Origin: Myxococcota bacterium
GTDB lineage: Bacteria > Myxococcota > B64-G9
Length of the DNA stretch: 64,000 nucleotides
Assembly: GCA_022710975.1 (NCBI GenBank)
Contig: JAKLGA010000004.1
Coordinates: 248,001 to 312,000 of the forward strand
Direction of reading: 5' to 3'
Shown here: piece after piece, positions 56,793 to 64,000 of the stretch
How positions within the stretch are numbered: position 1 is the stretch's first letter
Layout: each line of letters opens with the position of its first letter
Program-made: the position numbers and the translations under genes
The notes under the pieces: generated by a model
Told to the model about the DNA's origin: nothing
The model's input: only the letters and a program-made list of their open reading frames with translations
The model's database searches: none

Positions 56793-59215
56793 GGCCGGCC
56801 CTTGCCCTGCGGCTCGATCCAGAAGAGGGTGCCCTGGAGGGTGTCCTCGAGCGTCACCCCGCGGGCGCGCAGCTCGTCGCGGATGCGGTCGGCCTCGCCG
56901 TAGTCCTTGCGCTCCCGGGCCTCCTCGCGCCGGTGCACCAGCGCCTCGAGCTCGGCGTCCTCGGCCCCGGGGCTGGCGACCGCGAAGTCGAGCAGGCCCA
57001 GCGCCGGCTCGAGCTTGCGCAGCGTGTCCAGGAGCAGCTGGGCCTCGGCCCGGGTGAGCAGCCCCTGGACCAGGCGCAGGTTGACCTTGCGGATCATGCT
57101 GAAGAGCGCGCCGAGGGCCTTGGGGACGTTGAGATCGGCCTGCAGCGCCTCGTCGAACTCGTGGGTGAGCGCCTGGGCGAGCTCGGCCACGGCCTCCGGG
57201 CCGGCCTCCTGGCAAGCCTCCTCCGCCGCGGGCGGCTCGGCGGGCGGCGGCCGGGAGGCCTCGGGGGCCTCGGCGCGGGCGGCCTGGGTGAGCCGCCAGA
57301 CGAAGGTGTCGATGCGCCGGAGCGCGGCCCGGGCGAGCTGCAACCCCTTGGGCGAGTAGGTCAGCGGCTGGCGGTAGTGGAAGGAGGCGAGCAGGTAGCG
57401 CAGCTCGCGGCCCGTGTAGCCCAGCGCCTGGACGTCCGCCAGGGTGACCGCGTTGCCGGCGGGGCGGGACATCTTCTTGCCGTCCACCAGCACCGGCTCC
57501 GAGTGCAGCCAGAAGCGGGCCTGGCTCTTGCCGTGCAGCGCCTCGCACTGGGCCATCTCGTTCTCGTTGTGAGGGAAGATGAGGTCGGTCGAGCCGGTGT
57601 GGATGTCGAACTCCTCGCCCAGGAAGCGGGTGGACATGCAGGCGCACTCCACGTGCAGCCCCGGCCGACCGTTGCCCCACTCGGTCTCGAAGAAGATGTC
57701 GCGGGCCATCTCGGCCAGCGTGGAGCGCTTGAACAGGGTGAAGTCGCGGGGGTCGTCCTTCTGGTACTCGTCGAGGTCCACGGTGGTACCCAGGCGGATC
57801 TTGGTGAGATCCAGGCCCGACAGCGCCCCGTAGCGGGCGTGCTTGCCGATGTCGAAGTAGACGCTGCGCAGCCGCTCGTAGGCGAAGCCGCGCTCGATCA
57901 GCCGCCGGGTGAAGGCGGCCATGTCGTCCACGTGCTCGCTGGCCCGCGGGTACTTCCAGGCGCGCTTGATGCGCAGCGCGTCCAGCGCGGCCAGGAAGCC
58001 CTCGGTTTCCCGCGCGGTGAGCGTCTTCAGCGGCTCGCCCAGGCGCTCGGAGGCCTGGATGGTGTTGTCGTCGAGATCGGTGATGTTGACCACGTGGCGC
58101 ACCTCGAGCCCCAGGTACTCGAGCGCGCGCCGGAGCAGATCGGCCACCAGCATGCGCCGCAGCAGCGCCAGCGTGGGCGGCGCGTCCACCGTGGGACCGC
58201 AGGTGTACATGCTCACCTTGCCGGGCTGGAGCGGCTCGAACCGCCGCCGGGCGCGGGCCAGGGTGTCGTGCAGCTCGAGCTTCAGCTCGCGCGCGGCCTG
58301 CGGGGCGGCCACCGAGAAGAGCGAGGTGCTGAGGTAGCGCTCGCCACCGTCCGGCAGCAGGGCCACCACCACGCCCTCCGGGAGGCAGCGGGCCTGCTGC
58401 AGGGCCACGTGCAGCGCCGCGCCGGAGCTCATGCCCACGAACAGGCCCTCCTCGCGGGCCAGCAGGCGGGCGGCCGCGTAGGCGTCCTCGTCGGCCACGT
58501 TGACCTTCTCGTCCAGCCTCTTGCGGTCGAAGATGCCCGGCCGGTAGGCCTCCTTCATGTTCTTCAGGCCCTGGATCTTGTGGCCCAGGAAGGGCTCCAC
58601 GCCGATGATCTTCACCCGCGGGTCGTACTCCTTCAGCCGCGCGCTCAGACCCATGAGGGTGCCCGATGTGCCCATGCTGGCCACCAGGTGGGTGAGCCGG
58701 CCGCCGGTCTGCTCCCACAACTCCGGGCCGGTGCCGTGGTAGTGGGCCCCGGGGTTGGCGGGGTTGTTGTACTGATCGGGGATGTAGTACTTGCCCGGCT
58801 CGCGCCGGGTGAGCCGGTAGACCACCTCGATGGCGCCGTCGGTGCCCAGCTTGGGCGGGGTCAGCAGGAACTCGGCCCCCAGGGCGGCCAGGATCTGGCG
58901 GCGCTCCTGGCTGACCGCCTCGCTCATGGCCAGCAGCACCTTGTAGCCCTTGATGGCGCCCACCAGGGCCAGGCCGATGCCGGTGTTGCCGCTGGTGGCC
59001 TCGAGGATGATCCTGTCGCGGGTCAGCTCGCCGCTCTGCTCGGCCGCCTCGATCATGCTCTTGGCCACGCGGTCCTTCACCGAGCCGCCCGGGTTGTGGC
59101 ACTCCAGCTTGACCCACACCTCGACCTTCGGGTTGGGCTGCAGGCGGCGCAGCTTGACGAGCGGCGTGTGGCCGATGAGCTCCAGGGCACCCGAGGGGAA
59201 GACCGGTGAATTCAT
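56789..59215 (-). CDS. Cysteine synthase fused to a cysteinyl-tRNA-synthetase-like domain
   Basis: The protein has 808 residues. Residues 1-300 are a cysteine synthase/CBS-type PLP enzyme: the Schiff-base Lys in ECHNPGGSVKDR (K47), TSGNTG (74-79), GTSGT (182-186) and the Ser in MSSGAAL. Residues ~330-800 are CysRS-like. The zinc ligands map to C339 (TCGPTV), C524 (HVEC), H549 and E553 (FPHNENE), all kept. However, HIGH aligns with TLAL (348-351), the conserved Trp before HIEC is Leu (L520), and KMSKS is KMSRP (581-585). The reading frame is continuous throughout. ATP use is doubtful and the natural activity may be something other than aminoacylation. The ATG lacks an RBS and lies seven bases after TAGCTT. 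Confidence 0.9.
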   Translation of the reverse strand: MNSPVFPSGALELIGHTPLVKLRRLQPNPKVEVWVKLECHNPGGSVKDRVAKSMIEAAEQSGELTRDRIILEATSGNTGIGLALVGAIKGYKVLLAMSEAVSQERRQILAALGAEFLLTPPKLGTDGAIEVVYRLTRREPGKYYIPDQYNNPANPGAHYHGTGPELWEQTGGRLTHLVASMGTSGTLMGLSARLKEYDPRVKIIGVEPFLGHKIQGLKNMKEAYRPGIFDRKRLDEKVNVADEDAYAAARLLAREEGLFVGMSSGAALHVALQQARCLPEGVVVALLPDGGERYLSTSLFSVAAPQAARELKLELHDTLARARRRFEPLQPGKVSMYTCGPTVDAPPTLALLRRMLVADLLRRALEYLGLEVRHVVNITDLDDNTIQASERLGEPLKTLTARETEGFLAALDALRIKRAWKYPRASEHVDDMAAFTRRLIERGFAYERLRSVYFDIGKHARYGALSGLDLTKIRLGTTVDLDEYQKDDPRDFTLFKRSTLAEMARDIFFETEWGNGRPGLHVECACMSTRFLGEEFDIHTGSTDLIFPHNENEMAQCEALHGKSQARFWLHSEPVLVDGKKMSRPAGNAVTLADVQALGYTGRELRYLLASFHYRQPLTYSPKGLQLARAALRRIDTFVWRLTQAARAEAPEASRPPPAEPPAAEEACQEAGPEAVAELAQALTHEFDEALQADLNVPKALGALFSMIRKVNLRLVQGLLTRAEAQLLLDTLRKLEPALGLLDFAVASPGAEDAELEALVHRREEARERKDYGEADRIRDELRARGVTLEDTLQGTLFWIEPQGKGRP

Positions 59216-59222
59216 GGCCGGG

Positions 59223-59251
59223 AAGCTAGCACGAGCCGGTCACGGGCGAAA
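59223..59251 (-). promoter_or_regulatory. Promoter of the cysteine synthase/CysRS-like unit, probably leaderless
   Basis: Leftward TTTCGC (59246-59251) or TTTTCG one base further, 17-18 bases, TAGCTT (59223-59228), then seven bases to the ATG at 59215. The -35 is weak. GTGCTAGCTTC here occurs identically before the lipoprotein gene at 14525. Confidence 0.35.
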
Positions 59252-59271
59252 AGAAGGAAGAGGAAGAGGCT

Positions 59272-61149
59272 TCATGGAGGGTAGGACCGGAAGGCGGACA
59301 GGCAGGCCAGGAGCAAGGCGAGCCACACGAGCTCGGGGCCCGGGCCGGAGGCTGCTGCGCCGCATGCGCACCCGCCGCCGCCATCCGCCTCCCGCGCTCC
59401 ATCCTCGCCTCCGGAATCGTCCGGGTCCTTCTCCTGGCCTCCCCCCTCGAAGCCGTCCTGTGCCTGGCCGTCCAGTCCTCCGTCCTCGGGCCCGAGGCAC
59501 TCCGCCTGGCAGGCGCGGTCCAGGCAGCTCCAGGTCGCGGTGGCCGGGGCGGGGCAGGGCTCGGAGAGCTCCTGGCAGTCGGCGTCCTCGCGGCACAGCG
59601 CGAAGCGGGCCGCGGTGATCTCCGAGCCGTCCGGCCGGAAGGCTCGGAACGAGAGGGTGCGCGGGCTGGCGGTGAACTCGCCCAGGCTGCAGGTCTCCTC
59701 GGCGGCCTGGGTGGTCGGGGCCCAGGGTGAGTCCAGGGCGTGGACCTGCGCACCGCCGCACTCGGTCACGTAGCGGATGCCGTTCAGCATGGCCAGGGTG
59801 AAGTTGTGGTTGTGCCCGGCCACCACCAGGTCCACCCCGTGCCGCTCCCACAGGGATCGCCACGAGGGTCGATCGGCGGTGCCGCCCTCGGAGAACAGCA
59901 GGCCCTCGCCGCTGTGGTAGCCGCCCTGGCTGTAGGGCCCGCGGTGCAGCGCCACCACCTTCCAGCGCACGGCCGGGTCGGCCGCGGCGGCGCGCAGGCG
60001 GTCCTCCAGCCAGGGGGTCTGGGAGTCCAGGATGCCCTCGAGGTCGTAGCCCGTGGTGCGGCCGGTGTAGAGCACGAAGAAGTGGGTGTGGCCCAGGCGG
60101 AAGTCGAAGTGATCGAGCCTGGGCGGATCGGTCACCGGGCGCGGCAGCGCGTCCCAGAAGTACGCCCCGTCCTCCTCGTGGTTGCCCATGGCGGTGGCGT
60201 GGGGCGCGGCGGCGAGCAGGGCCGCCAGATCGCCGAACGCCACGCTCCAGCGGCCGATCTCCGGCGGCAGGAAGCCGCCGGCGCCATCGGCCGAGGAGGC
60301 CACCAGGTCCCCCGTGCCGAGCACCAGGTGAGGGCGGAAGGCCAGCGCCAGGGCGGCCAGCGCGCGCACGCGCTCCGGGGTGGTCGCGTCCTGGTACTGG
60401 GTGTCGCCCAGGTGCACGAAGCGCAGCGTGCCCGCGGGGTCCGGCGGAGGCAGGCAGGTCCGATCGGGCCCGGGGACGCCGTCCACCACCACGCGGTAGT
60501 GCAGCTCGTCCCCGGGCGGGAGGGGGTCCAGGGGGAGCAGGTGGCGGTGGACGCCGGCCAGGCCCGCGGAGTGGCCGTAGGCGGTGTCGGCGCCCCACTC
60601 GATCCGCACCTCGGCGGGGCCGAAGGTGTCGTGGCCCAGCGCCAGCGCCCCGCCGGCTCCCACCACGCCCAGGTAGGGGCCGCAGAAGGCGGCCAGCTCC
60701 GCCGTGGCGCGCTCGCCCAGCGGCTGCCCGGCGGCGTCGAAGGTGAGCAGCATGTCGCGCCACACGAAGACGCGATCCGCGCTGGAGGCCTGGCCGGCCG
60801 CCAGCCGCCGCGGAGCGATCTCGTCCCCGCCGCCGCCGTAGGTGAAGTCCTTCTCGATGCCCGGGCAGGCGCTCGCGTCGCACACGGCGTGGGCGTACTT
60901 GTACTCGAAGGCGTCGGGCGGGGTCTGCACGTCGGCGGTGAGCTCCCAGCGGGTGTCGCCCACGCGGGCCATGGGGTCGTGCTGGAACACGTCCGGGTCC
61001 AGGCGGTTCGAGCGCAGCAGGACCGTGTCGCCGGGCGGGGTGCAGTGGGGCACCTCGGCGCGGAAGGTGACCGGCCCGGCCGCGGCGCCCGGCGCCAGCA
61101 GGGCGATCGCCAGGAGGAGGGGCGGGGAGGGAGTTGCGCGCCGCGGCAT
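59272..61149 (-). CDS. Secreted calcineurin-like phosphoesterase with C-terminal anchor
   Basis: The protein has 625 residues with signal ending PGAAA. Near the N terminus is a CBM20/starch-binding-like beta domain (CTPPGDTVLLRSNRLDPDVF and RWELTADVQTPPDAFEYKYA). A purple-acid-phosphatase-like N domain follows (VRIEWGADTAYGHSAG). The metallophosphoesterase core is complete: GDTQYQD, GTGDLV, GNHEE, ALHRGPYSQGG and GHNHNF, the metal ligands. A Cys/Asp/Gly-rich linker ends in a CACGAA...LVWLALLLACL helix but lacks terminal Arg residues (FRSYPP), so it only partly fits MYXO-CTERM. It is probably an extracellular phosphatase or nucleotidase anchored to the envelope. Confidence 0.9.
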   Translation of the reverse strand: MPRRATPSPPLLLAIALLAPGAAAGPVTFRAEVPHCTPPGDTVLLRSNRLDPDVFQHDPMARVGDTRWELTADVQTPPDAFEYKYAHAVCDASACPGIEKDFTYGGGGDEIAPRRLAAGQASSADRVFVWRDMLLTFDAAGQPLGERATAELAAFCGPYLGVVGAGGALALGHDTFGPAEVRIEWGADTAYGHSAGLAGVHRHLLPLDPLPPGDELHYRVVVDGVPGPDRTCLPPPDPAGTLRFVHLGDTQYQDATTPERVRALAALALAFRPHLVLGTGDLVASSADGAGGFLPPEIGRWSVAFGDLAALLAAAPHATAMGNHEEDGAYFWDALPRPVTDPPRLDHFDFRLGHTHFFVLYTGRTTGYDLEGILDSQTPWLEDRLRAAAADPAVRWKVVALHRGPYSQGGYHSGEGLLFSEGGTADRPSWRSLWERHGVDLVVAGHNHNFTLAMLNGIRYVTECGGAQVHALDSPWAPTTQAAEETCSLGEFTASPRTLSFRAFRPDGSEITAARFALCREDADCQELSEPCPAPATATWSCLDRACQAECLGPEDGGLDGQAQDGFEGGGQEKDPDDSGGEDGAREADGGGGCACGAAASGPGPELVWLALLLACLSAFRSYPP

Positions 61150-61155
61150 CGGCCC

Positions 61156-61185
61156 ATGCTAGCGCAACGCCCTCCCCGGGGTCAC
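61156..61185 (-). promoter_or_regulatory. Promoter of the phosphoesterase gene, probably leaderless
   Basis: Leftward GTGACC (61180-61185), 18 bases, TAGCAT (61156-61161), then six bases to the ATG at 61149, with no RBS between. Confidence 0.38.
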
Positions 61186-61235
61186 GCTTCGCGCCGCCGC
61201 CGGACTGTGATACATCAGACCCCGGAGGCAGTGGC

Positions 61236-62495
61236 ATGCCCGAGACCGTCCTGTGGCTCCACGACTGGCTCCAGTCCTGCGGGCTGGCCGGCTGGCCGTG
61301 CGACGCGCTGGCCTGGACGCTCACCGGGCTCGCGGTGCTCGCGGCCGCGGGCCTGGCCTACCTGCTGGCCCGGCTGCTGCTGGTGCGCGTGGTCAGCTTC
61401 TTCGTGCGCCGCACCCGCACCCAGTGGGACGACGCCCTGGCCAGGCGGCGGGCCTTCCGCCGCCTGGCGCACCTGCTGCCGGCCCTGGTGCTGTACGGCT
61501 CGGCCGGGCTGTTCGGCCCGGTGGCCGGCCTGGTGGAGCGCCTGGCGCTCAGCTACATGACGCTGGTGGTGCTGCTGGTGCTGATGGCGGTCGCCAACGC
61601 GGCGGTGGACATCTACCAGACCTACGCGGTGGCCCGCTCCCGGCCGATCAAGGGCTTCGTCGAGGTGGCCAAGATCGCGCTCGGTTTCGTGGTGGGCGTG
61701 TTCATCCTGGCCACCCTGCTCGACCGCGAGCCCTGGCTGCTGCTGTCCGGCCTGGGCGCGCTGACCGCGGTGCTGCTGCTGGTGTTCAAGGACTCCCTGC
61801 TCGGGCTGGTGGCCGGGGTGCAGCTCGCGGTCAACGATCTCGTGCACATCGGCGACTGGATCGAGATGCCCAAGTACGGCGCGGACGGGGACGTGATCGA
61901 CATCTCGCTGCACACGGTCAAGGTGCAGAACTGGGACAAGACCATCACCAGCCTGCCCTCCTACGCCCTGGTGTCCGACTCGTTCAAGAACTGGCGCAGC
62001 ATGACCCAGGCCGGCGCCCGGCGCATCAAGCGCGCGCTGAACATCGACATCTCGAGCGTGCGCTACCTCACCGAGGCGGACCTCGAGCGGCTCGCGCACG
62101 TCCAGCTCATCGCCGACTACCTGCGCGAGAAGCGCCAGGAGATCGCCGCCTTCAACGCGGAGCAGCACGCGGACCCGAGCCTGCCGCTGAACGGCCGGCA
62201 GCTCACCAACGTGGGCACCTTCCGGGCCTACGTGGCCGCCTACCTCCGGCGACACCCCAAGATCCACCAGGGCCTGACGCTCATGGTGCGCCACCTCGAG
62301 CCCACCCCCCAGGGGCTGCCGCTGGAGCTGTACGCGTTCACCAACGACCCGACCTGGGCGACCTACGAGAACATCCAGGCGGACATCTTCGATCACATCC
62401 TGGCCGCCGCCCCGCTGTTCGACCTGCGGGTGTTCCAGGTCCCCTCCAGCGGGGACGTGCAGAAGCTGGGCGAGGCGCTGGGCCGTCGGGCCTGA
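61236..62495 (+). CDS. ybdG: MscS-family mechanosensitive channel, YbdG type
   Basis: The protein has 419 residues, close to E. coli YbdG (415). Start ATG 61236 follows CGGAGGC. Five membrane helices lead to the pore helix and cytoplasmic beta domain with the YbdG signatures GDWIEMPKYGADGDVIDISL, VKVQNWDKTITSLPSYAL, SDSFKNWRSM and RRIKRALNIDISSVRYL. The C-terminal region (LRDYLREKRQEIAAFNAEQH and ELYAFTNDPTWATYENIQAD) is also family-typical. The channel opens during hypo-osmotic shock; YbdG homologues contribute a small mechanosensitive current. It diverges from the phosphatase gene. Confidence 0.94.
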   Translation: MPETVLWLHDWLQSCGLAGWPCDALAWTLTGLAVLAAAGLAYLLARLLLVRVVSFFVRRTRTQWDDALARRRAFRRLAHLLPALVLYGSAGLFGPVAGLVERLALSYMTLVVLLVLMAVANAAVDIYQTYAVARSRPIKGFVEVAKIALGFVVGVFILATLLDREPWLLLSGLGALTAVLLLVFKDSLLGLVAGVQLAVNDLVHIGDWIEMPKYGADGDVIDISLHTVKVQNWDKTITSLPSYALVSDSFKNWRSMTQAGARRIKRALNIDISSVRYLTEADLERLAHVQLIADYLREKRQEIAAFNAEQHADPSLPLNGRQLTNVGTFRAYVAAYLRRHPKIHQGLTLMVRHLEPTPQGLPLELYAFTNDPTWATYENIQADIFDHILAAAPLFDLRVFQVPSSGDVQKLGEALGRRA

Positions 62496-62516
62496 GCGCC
62501 CGTGGAGGTGAACGTG

Positions 62517-63125
62517 GTGGCGACCGCTCCCCAGACCGGCCCCGGGGCCATCAAGGGGGCGCTGATCCGCGCCTTCCTGGTGTGGTATCAGGGCCGCCAC
62601 GGCCGCGAGCGGATGGCCGAGCTGATCCAGCGCGTCCCCATGCCGCACCGCGCGGCGCTGTCGCTCGAGCGCGACGGGCTGGGCGTCCTGGTCAACGGGT
62701 GGTACCCGGCGCCCATGGTCCACGCGGTGCTCGACACCATGGAGCAGCTCCACGGCAGCGCGGAGATGCCCGCGCTCCTGCGCGAGGGCTGCGAGCACGC
62801 CACGGCCGCGCTCCTGCGGGGCGTCTACATGCTGCTCTTCCGCATGGTGGGCACCCCGCAGATGTACTCGCGGAACATCCAGCGGGCCTGGTTGAAGCTC
62901 CACTCCAGCGGGGAGCGCGAGCTGAAGCTGCTGGGGCCGGACACGGCGGAGTCCTTCATTCGCAACTGGCCCGACCACCACCGCTGGACCTGCCTGGTGG
63001 CGCACGAGACCCTGCGCTTCGCCTTCCGGACCATGGGGTACAAGCAGGCCGAGGTCGAGGTGCACGAATGCGTCTCCCGCGGGCACGCTCACTGCCGGGC
63101 GACGCTGAGCTTCCGTAAGGGCTGA
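62517..63125 (+). CDS. Small hypothetical protein, possibly DUF2378-like
   Basis: The protein has 202 residues from the GTG at 62517, chosen because GGAGG (62504-62508) lies eight bases upstream; an earlier GTG at 62502 overlaps that RBS and is less likely. The sequence (FLVWYQGRHGRERMAELIQR, VLVNGWYPAPMVHAVLDTM, REGCEHATAALLRGVYMLLF) and a C-terminal GYKQAEVEVHECVSRGHAHC recall DUF2378-like proteins of myxobacteria, with a faint similarity to V4R ligand-binding folds. The match is weak. Function unknown. It starts 21 bases after the YbdG gene and may be co-transcribed. Confidence 0.68.
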   Translation: MATAPQTGPGAIKGALIRAFLVWYQGRHGRERMAELIQRVPMPHRAALSLERDGLGVLVNGWYPAPMVHAVLDTMEQLHGSAEMPALLREGCEHATAALLRGVYMLLFRMVGTPQMYSRNIQRAWLKLHSSGERELKLLGPDTAESFIRNWPDHHRWTCLVAHETLRFAFRTMGYKQAEVEVHECVSRGHAHCRATLSFRKG

Positions 63126-63165
63126 GGGTCCGCCCTCCGCCCGGCGCTCGTCCCGGGAGGTCCGC

Positions 63166-64000
63166 ATGCGCTCGCTCGCCGTACTCGCCCTCGGCCTCTC
63201 CCTCGCGGCCTGCTCGGCCGGCACCGTCGGCGGCGACGGTGGACTGGACGGCCTGGAGGTCGACGGGCTCGACGGAGACGACGGGACGGGGCCCGACGAC
63301 GGCGCGGGGGCCGACGACGGCGCGGGCGACGACGGGCTGCCCGACGCCGCGGACGGCGGCGAGGACGCCGCCGAGGACGGCGACGACGGGGCGGGCGGCG
63401 ACGACGGTGGGCCGGTGTTCGGCGCCGAGCTCTACGTGGCCACCTGGGGCGACGACCTCAACCCCGGCACCCGCGAGCTGCCCTTCGCCACCCTCGAGCG
63501 CGCGCGCGAGGAGGTGCGCGCCCGCAGGGCCCAGGGCCTGCCCGAGGGCGGGCTGGTGGTGTGGCTGCGCGGCGGGCTCTACCTCCGGGCGGCGACCCTC
63601 GAGCTCGGGGCCGAGGACTCGGGCGAGGAGGGCCGGCCGGTGGTGTGGGCCTCCGCCCCGGGCGAGAGCGCCCGGCTGGCCGGGGCGACGCTCCTCGACC
63701 CCGCGGGCTGGCAGGCCGTCGAGCCGGGCGCGGCCGCCTGGGACCGGCTGGACGCCTCCGCCCAGGGCCAGGTCGTGGCCCTGGAGCTGCCCGGGCAGGG
63801 CCTCACCGACTACGGGGCGCTGAGCCCGCGGGGTTTCTACGCCGGCGCGGGCGCGGCGCTCGAGCTCTTCGCCGACGGCGCGCCGCTGGAGCTCGCCCGC
63901 TGGCCGGATCCGGACGAGGACGATCCCCCGCCGACGCCCCAGGACCCGGTCCTCACCCTGTTCGGCCAGCCGGTCCCGGACGTCTCCGGCACCTACCAGG
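63166..64000 (+). CDS. Right-handed beta-helix lipoprotein, N-terminal part (3' end outside window)
   Basis: 278 codons are visible and the frame is still open at the window end. GGGAGG precedes the ATG at 63166. Signal ends LAAC. A ~60-residue Asp/Gly/Ala linker is followed by a DUF1565/beta-helix start (LYVATWGDDLNPGTRELPFA and TLERAREEVRARRAQGLPEG) and repeated hydrophobic ladders (LVVWLRGGLYLRAATLELG). Proteins of this layout are often extracellular polysaccharide lyases or adhesins. The catalytic part is not reached. Confidence 0.85.
   Translation, partial: MRSLAVLALGLSLAACSAGTVGGDGGLDGLEVDGLDGDDGTGPDDGAGADDGAGDDGLPDAADGGEDAAEDGDDGAGGDDGGPVFGAELYVATWGDDLNPGTRELPFATLERAREEVRARRAQGLPEGGLVVWLRGGLYLRAATLELGAEDSGEEGRPVVWASAPGESARLAGATLLDPAGWQAVEPGAAAWDRLDASAQGQVVALELPGQGLTDYGALSPRGFYAGAGAALELFADGAPLELARWPDPDEDDPPPTPQDPVLTLFGQPVPDVSGTYQ

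Noticed and set aside
55782-59117. One continuous leftward frame seeming to join the SDR with a frame-shifted reading of the cysteine fusion
   Set aside because: The upstream half is an out-of-frame reading of the real cysteine synthase/CysRS-like gene. The SDR has its own ATG that overlaps the fusion's stop.
56789-59215. Frameshift or assembly error as explanation for the missing HIGH motif
   Set aside because: The reading frame is continuous, the motifs on both sides (C339, then VVNITDLDDNTIQ) align, and the intervening residues align without a gap.
1-64000. rRNA, tRNA or other structured RNA genes
   Set aside because: All gaps are under 280 bases and I could recognise no tRNA cloverleaf, rRNA segment or classical riboswitch core in them. 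A small RNA could still be missed.
1-64000. Mobile elements or prophage
   Set aside because: No transposase, integrase, phage structural gene or target-site duplication is seen; base composition is uniform.

Overview
The window is about 64 kb of very GC-rich DNA in which nearly every base is coding. The longest stretch without a gene is 278 bases, and I see no rRNA, tRNA, CRISPR array, insertion sequence or prophage. The gene content points to a myxobacterium or relative (Myxococcota, formerly Deltaproteobacteria). Secreted proteins carry MYXO-CTERM-like tails (a Cys-rich motif, a hydrophobic helix and usually terminal Arg). There are many lipoproteins with Asp/Gly-rich linkers, MopE-type metal-binding repeats, Cys-rich modular surface proteins, an inhibitory serpin and a PEGA-domain protein. 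Many polyferredoxins, a tungstate/molybdate importer and a 2-hydroxyacyl-CoA dehydratase-like protein suggest at least facultative anaerobic metabolism. The genus cannot be fixed from the sequence.

Layout. 1-1337: end of a sensor kinase and its OmpR-type regulator. 1343-6960: serpin, single-receiver regulator, short asparaginase, CAP protein, phosphoglycerate mutase and small proteins. 7061-9289: MopE-like secreted protein, reading left. 9395-22890: a rightward run of ten closely spaced or overlapping genes: Tat-exported DUF362 protein, giant propeller/DUF6599-like/beta-barrel protein, DUF6599-like lipoprotein, three-gene tungstate/molybdate ABC importer, NapH-like ferredoxin, PQQ-type propeller, second NapH-like ferredoxin, and HgdB-type iron-sulfur protein. 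22887-25270: leftward Ig-like/TM protein, ankyrin lipoprotein, zinc-ribbon protein, basic small protein and RRM RNA-binding protein. 25495-30339: a second DUF362/DUF6599/polyferredoxin locus. 30468-50863: Cys-rich lipoprotein, malate/lactate-type dehydrogenase, Ski2-like helicase, PEGA protein, FG-GAP lipoprotein, arrestin-like membrane protein, alanine aminotransferase, zinc metallopeptidase, CocE-type hydrolase, a second Cys-rich lipoprotein and an unrecognised 624-residue protein. 50970-54521: a MYXO-CTERM papain-family protease. 54564-59215: a leftward trio of DapB-like dehydrogenase, SDR and a cysteine synthase/cysteinyl-tRNA-synthetase-like fusion. 59272 to the end: secreted phosphatase, YbdG-type channel, small unknown protein and the start of a beta-helix lipoprotein.

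How it fits together. The strongest candidate for an undescribed system is the pair of loci at 9395-22890 and 25495-30339. Each combines Tat-exported DUF362 proteins, DUF6599-like exported proteins and NapH/NapG-like polyferredoxins. The first locus adds an importer for W/Mo oxyanions and a reductase-type iron-sulfur protein. I infer a membrane electron-transfer or metallocofactor module whose terminal enzyme lies outside the window. The second striking item is the 808-residue fusion at 56789-59215, whose synthetase half keeps the zinc site but has lost the HIGH motif. Across the window, promoter-like pairs of the form TTGNCN, 17-18 bases, TAGNNT or TACCTT can be read. Several sit 5-9 bases before start codons with no or only a weak Shine-Dalgarno sequence, which suggests leaderless transcripts.
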